This document shows positions 14,934 to 15,020 of a stretch of DNA of 15,020 nt, piece after piece (the first letter of the stretch is position 1; the number at the start of each line of letters is the position of its first letter). The notes beneath the pieces are model-generated. The model was given only the letters and a program-made list of their open reading frames with translations. It had not been told where the DNA came from and ran no database searches. Both the position numbers and the translations under genes were made by a program. Source of the stretch: JAUWKC01 sp035529895 (lineage in GTDB: Bacteria; Planctomycetota; Phycisphaerae; Sedimentisphaerales; Anaerobacaceae); contig DATKVV010000025.1 of NCBI GenBank assembly GCA_035529895.1, positions 1 through 15,020 of the forward strand, written 5' to 3'.

Positions 14934-15020
14934 GCACGAAGCGAAGGGATCTGGCCTCCGAACATAATTAACCTCCATTCCGCAGTTGACGCCGAATCGA
15001 AACGCCCTAATCTCTAAAAA

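Noticed and set aside
14745..15017. Plus-strand open frame of 90 codons at the right edge
   Set aside because: Its translation consists of repeat-derived text (ACPRTSLAGVIPTG and similar) over the hairpin repeats, with no ribosome site.

Overview
The window reads as a chromosomal segment from a member of the Planctomycetota, probably class Phycisphaerae. This is inferred from gene content: two secreted PQQ-like beta-propeller proteins with the 'DWPxxRGP' start of the mature protein, a FlgI-like lipoprotein with HEAT repeats, a paired M16 peptidase operon, a HAF-repeat protein and an SGNH-like protein. No rRNA, tRNA, CRISPR array or complete mobile element was seen.

Layout. Bases 1-139 hold what looks like the 5' end of an IS66-family element on the minus strand, cut by the window edge. 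A secreted beta-propeller gene follows (228-1502, +). Bases 1503-3681 are mostly debris around one intact gene: the first ~50 codons of a Gfo/Idh/MocA oxidoreductase (1615-1797, +), a membrane-anchored protein of seven HAF-type repeats (2058-3134, +), and a decayed phosphoribosyltransferase (3144-3464, -) with an in-frame stop and a damaged PRPP loop. A second secreted beta-propeller gene (3682-4923, -) closes this block, facing the first one.

Next is a tight two-gene M16B peptidase operon on the minus strand: a subunit without zinc ligands (6299-7537) and a zinc-binding catalytic subunit (5064-6290). The second start is 8 bp beyond the first stop, with its Shine-Dalgarno next to that stop. 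Bases 7538-7872 hold a frameshifted remnant of a small cysteine-containing protein, with a promoter-like sequence at its 5' edge. A plus-strand SGNH-like protein (7873-8799) that appears to lack expected catalytic residues is followed by a Dabb-domain frame (8839-9117) with no convincing start codon.

The right half holds full-length SMC (9189-12773, -) and, upstream on the same strand, a lipoprotein combining a FlgI-like region with HEAT repeats (12886-14490, -). The last ~530 bases are non-coding and carry several families of short GC-rich and AT-rich repeats.

Housekeeping genes (SMC, M16 pair) and envelope or secreted proteins (FlgI-like, beta-propellers, HAF) look intact. Two small zones (1.5-3.7 kb and 7.6-9.1 kb) show gene decay. 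I see no obvious defence or biosynthetic system. The least explained intact gene is the FlgI/HEAT lipoprotein beside smc. The clearest mechanistic observation is the reciprocal loss of catalytic and substrate-binding residues in the two M16 subunits.
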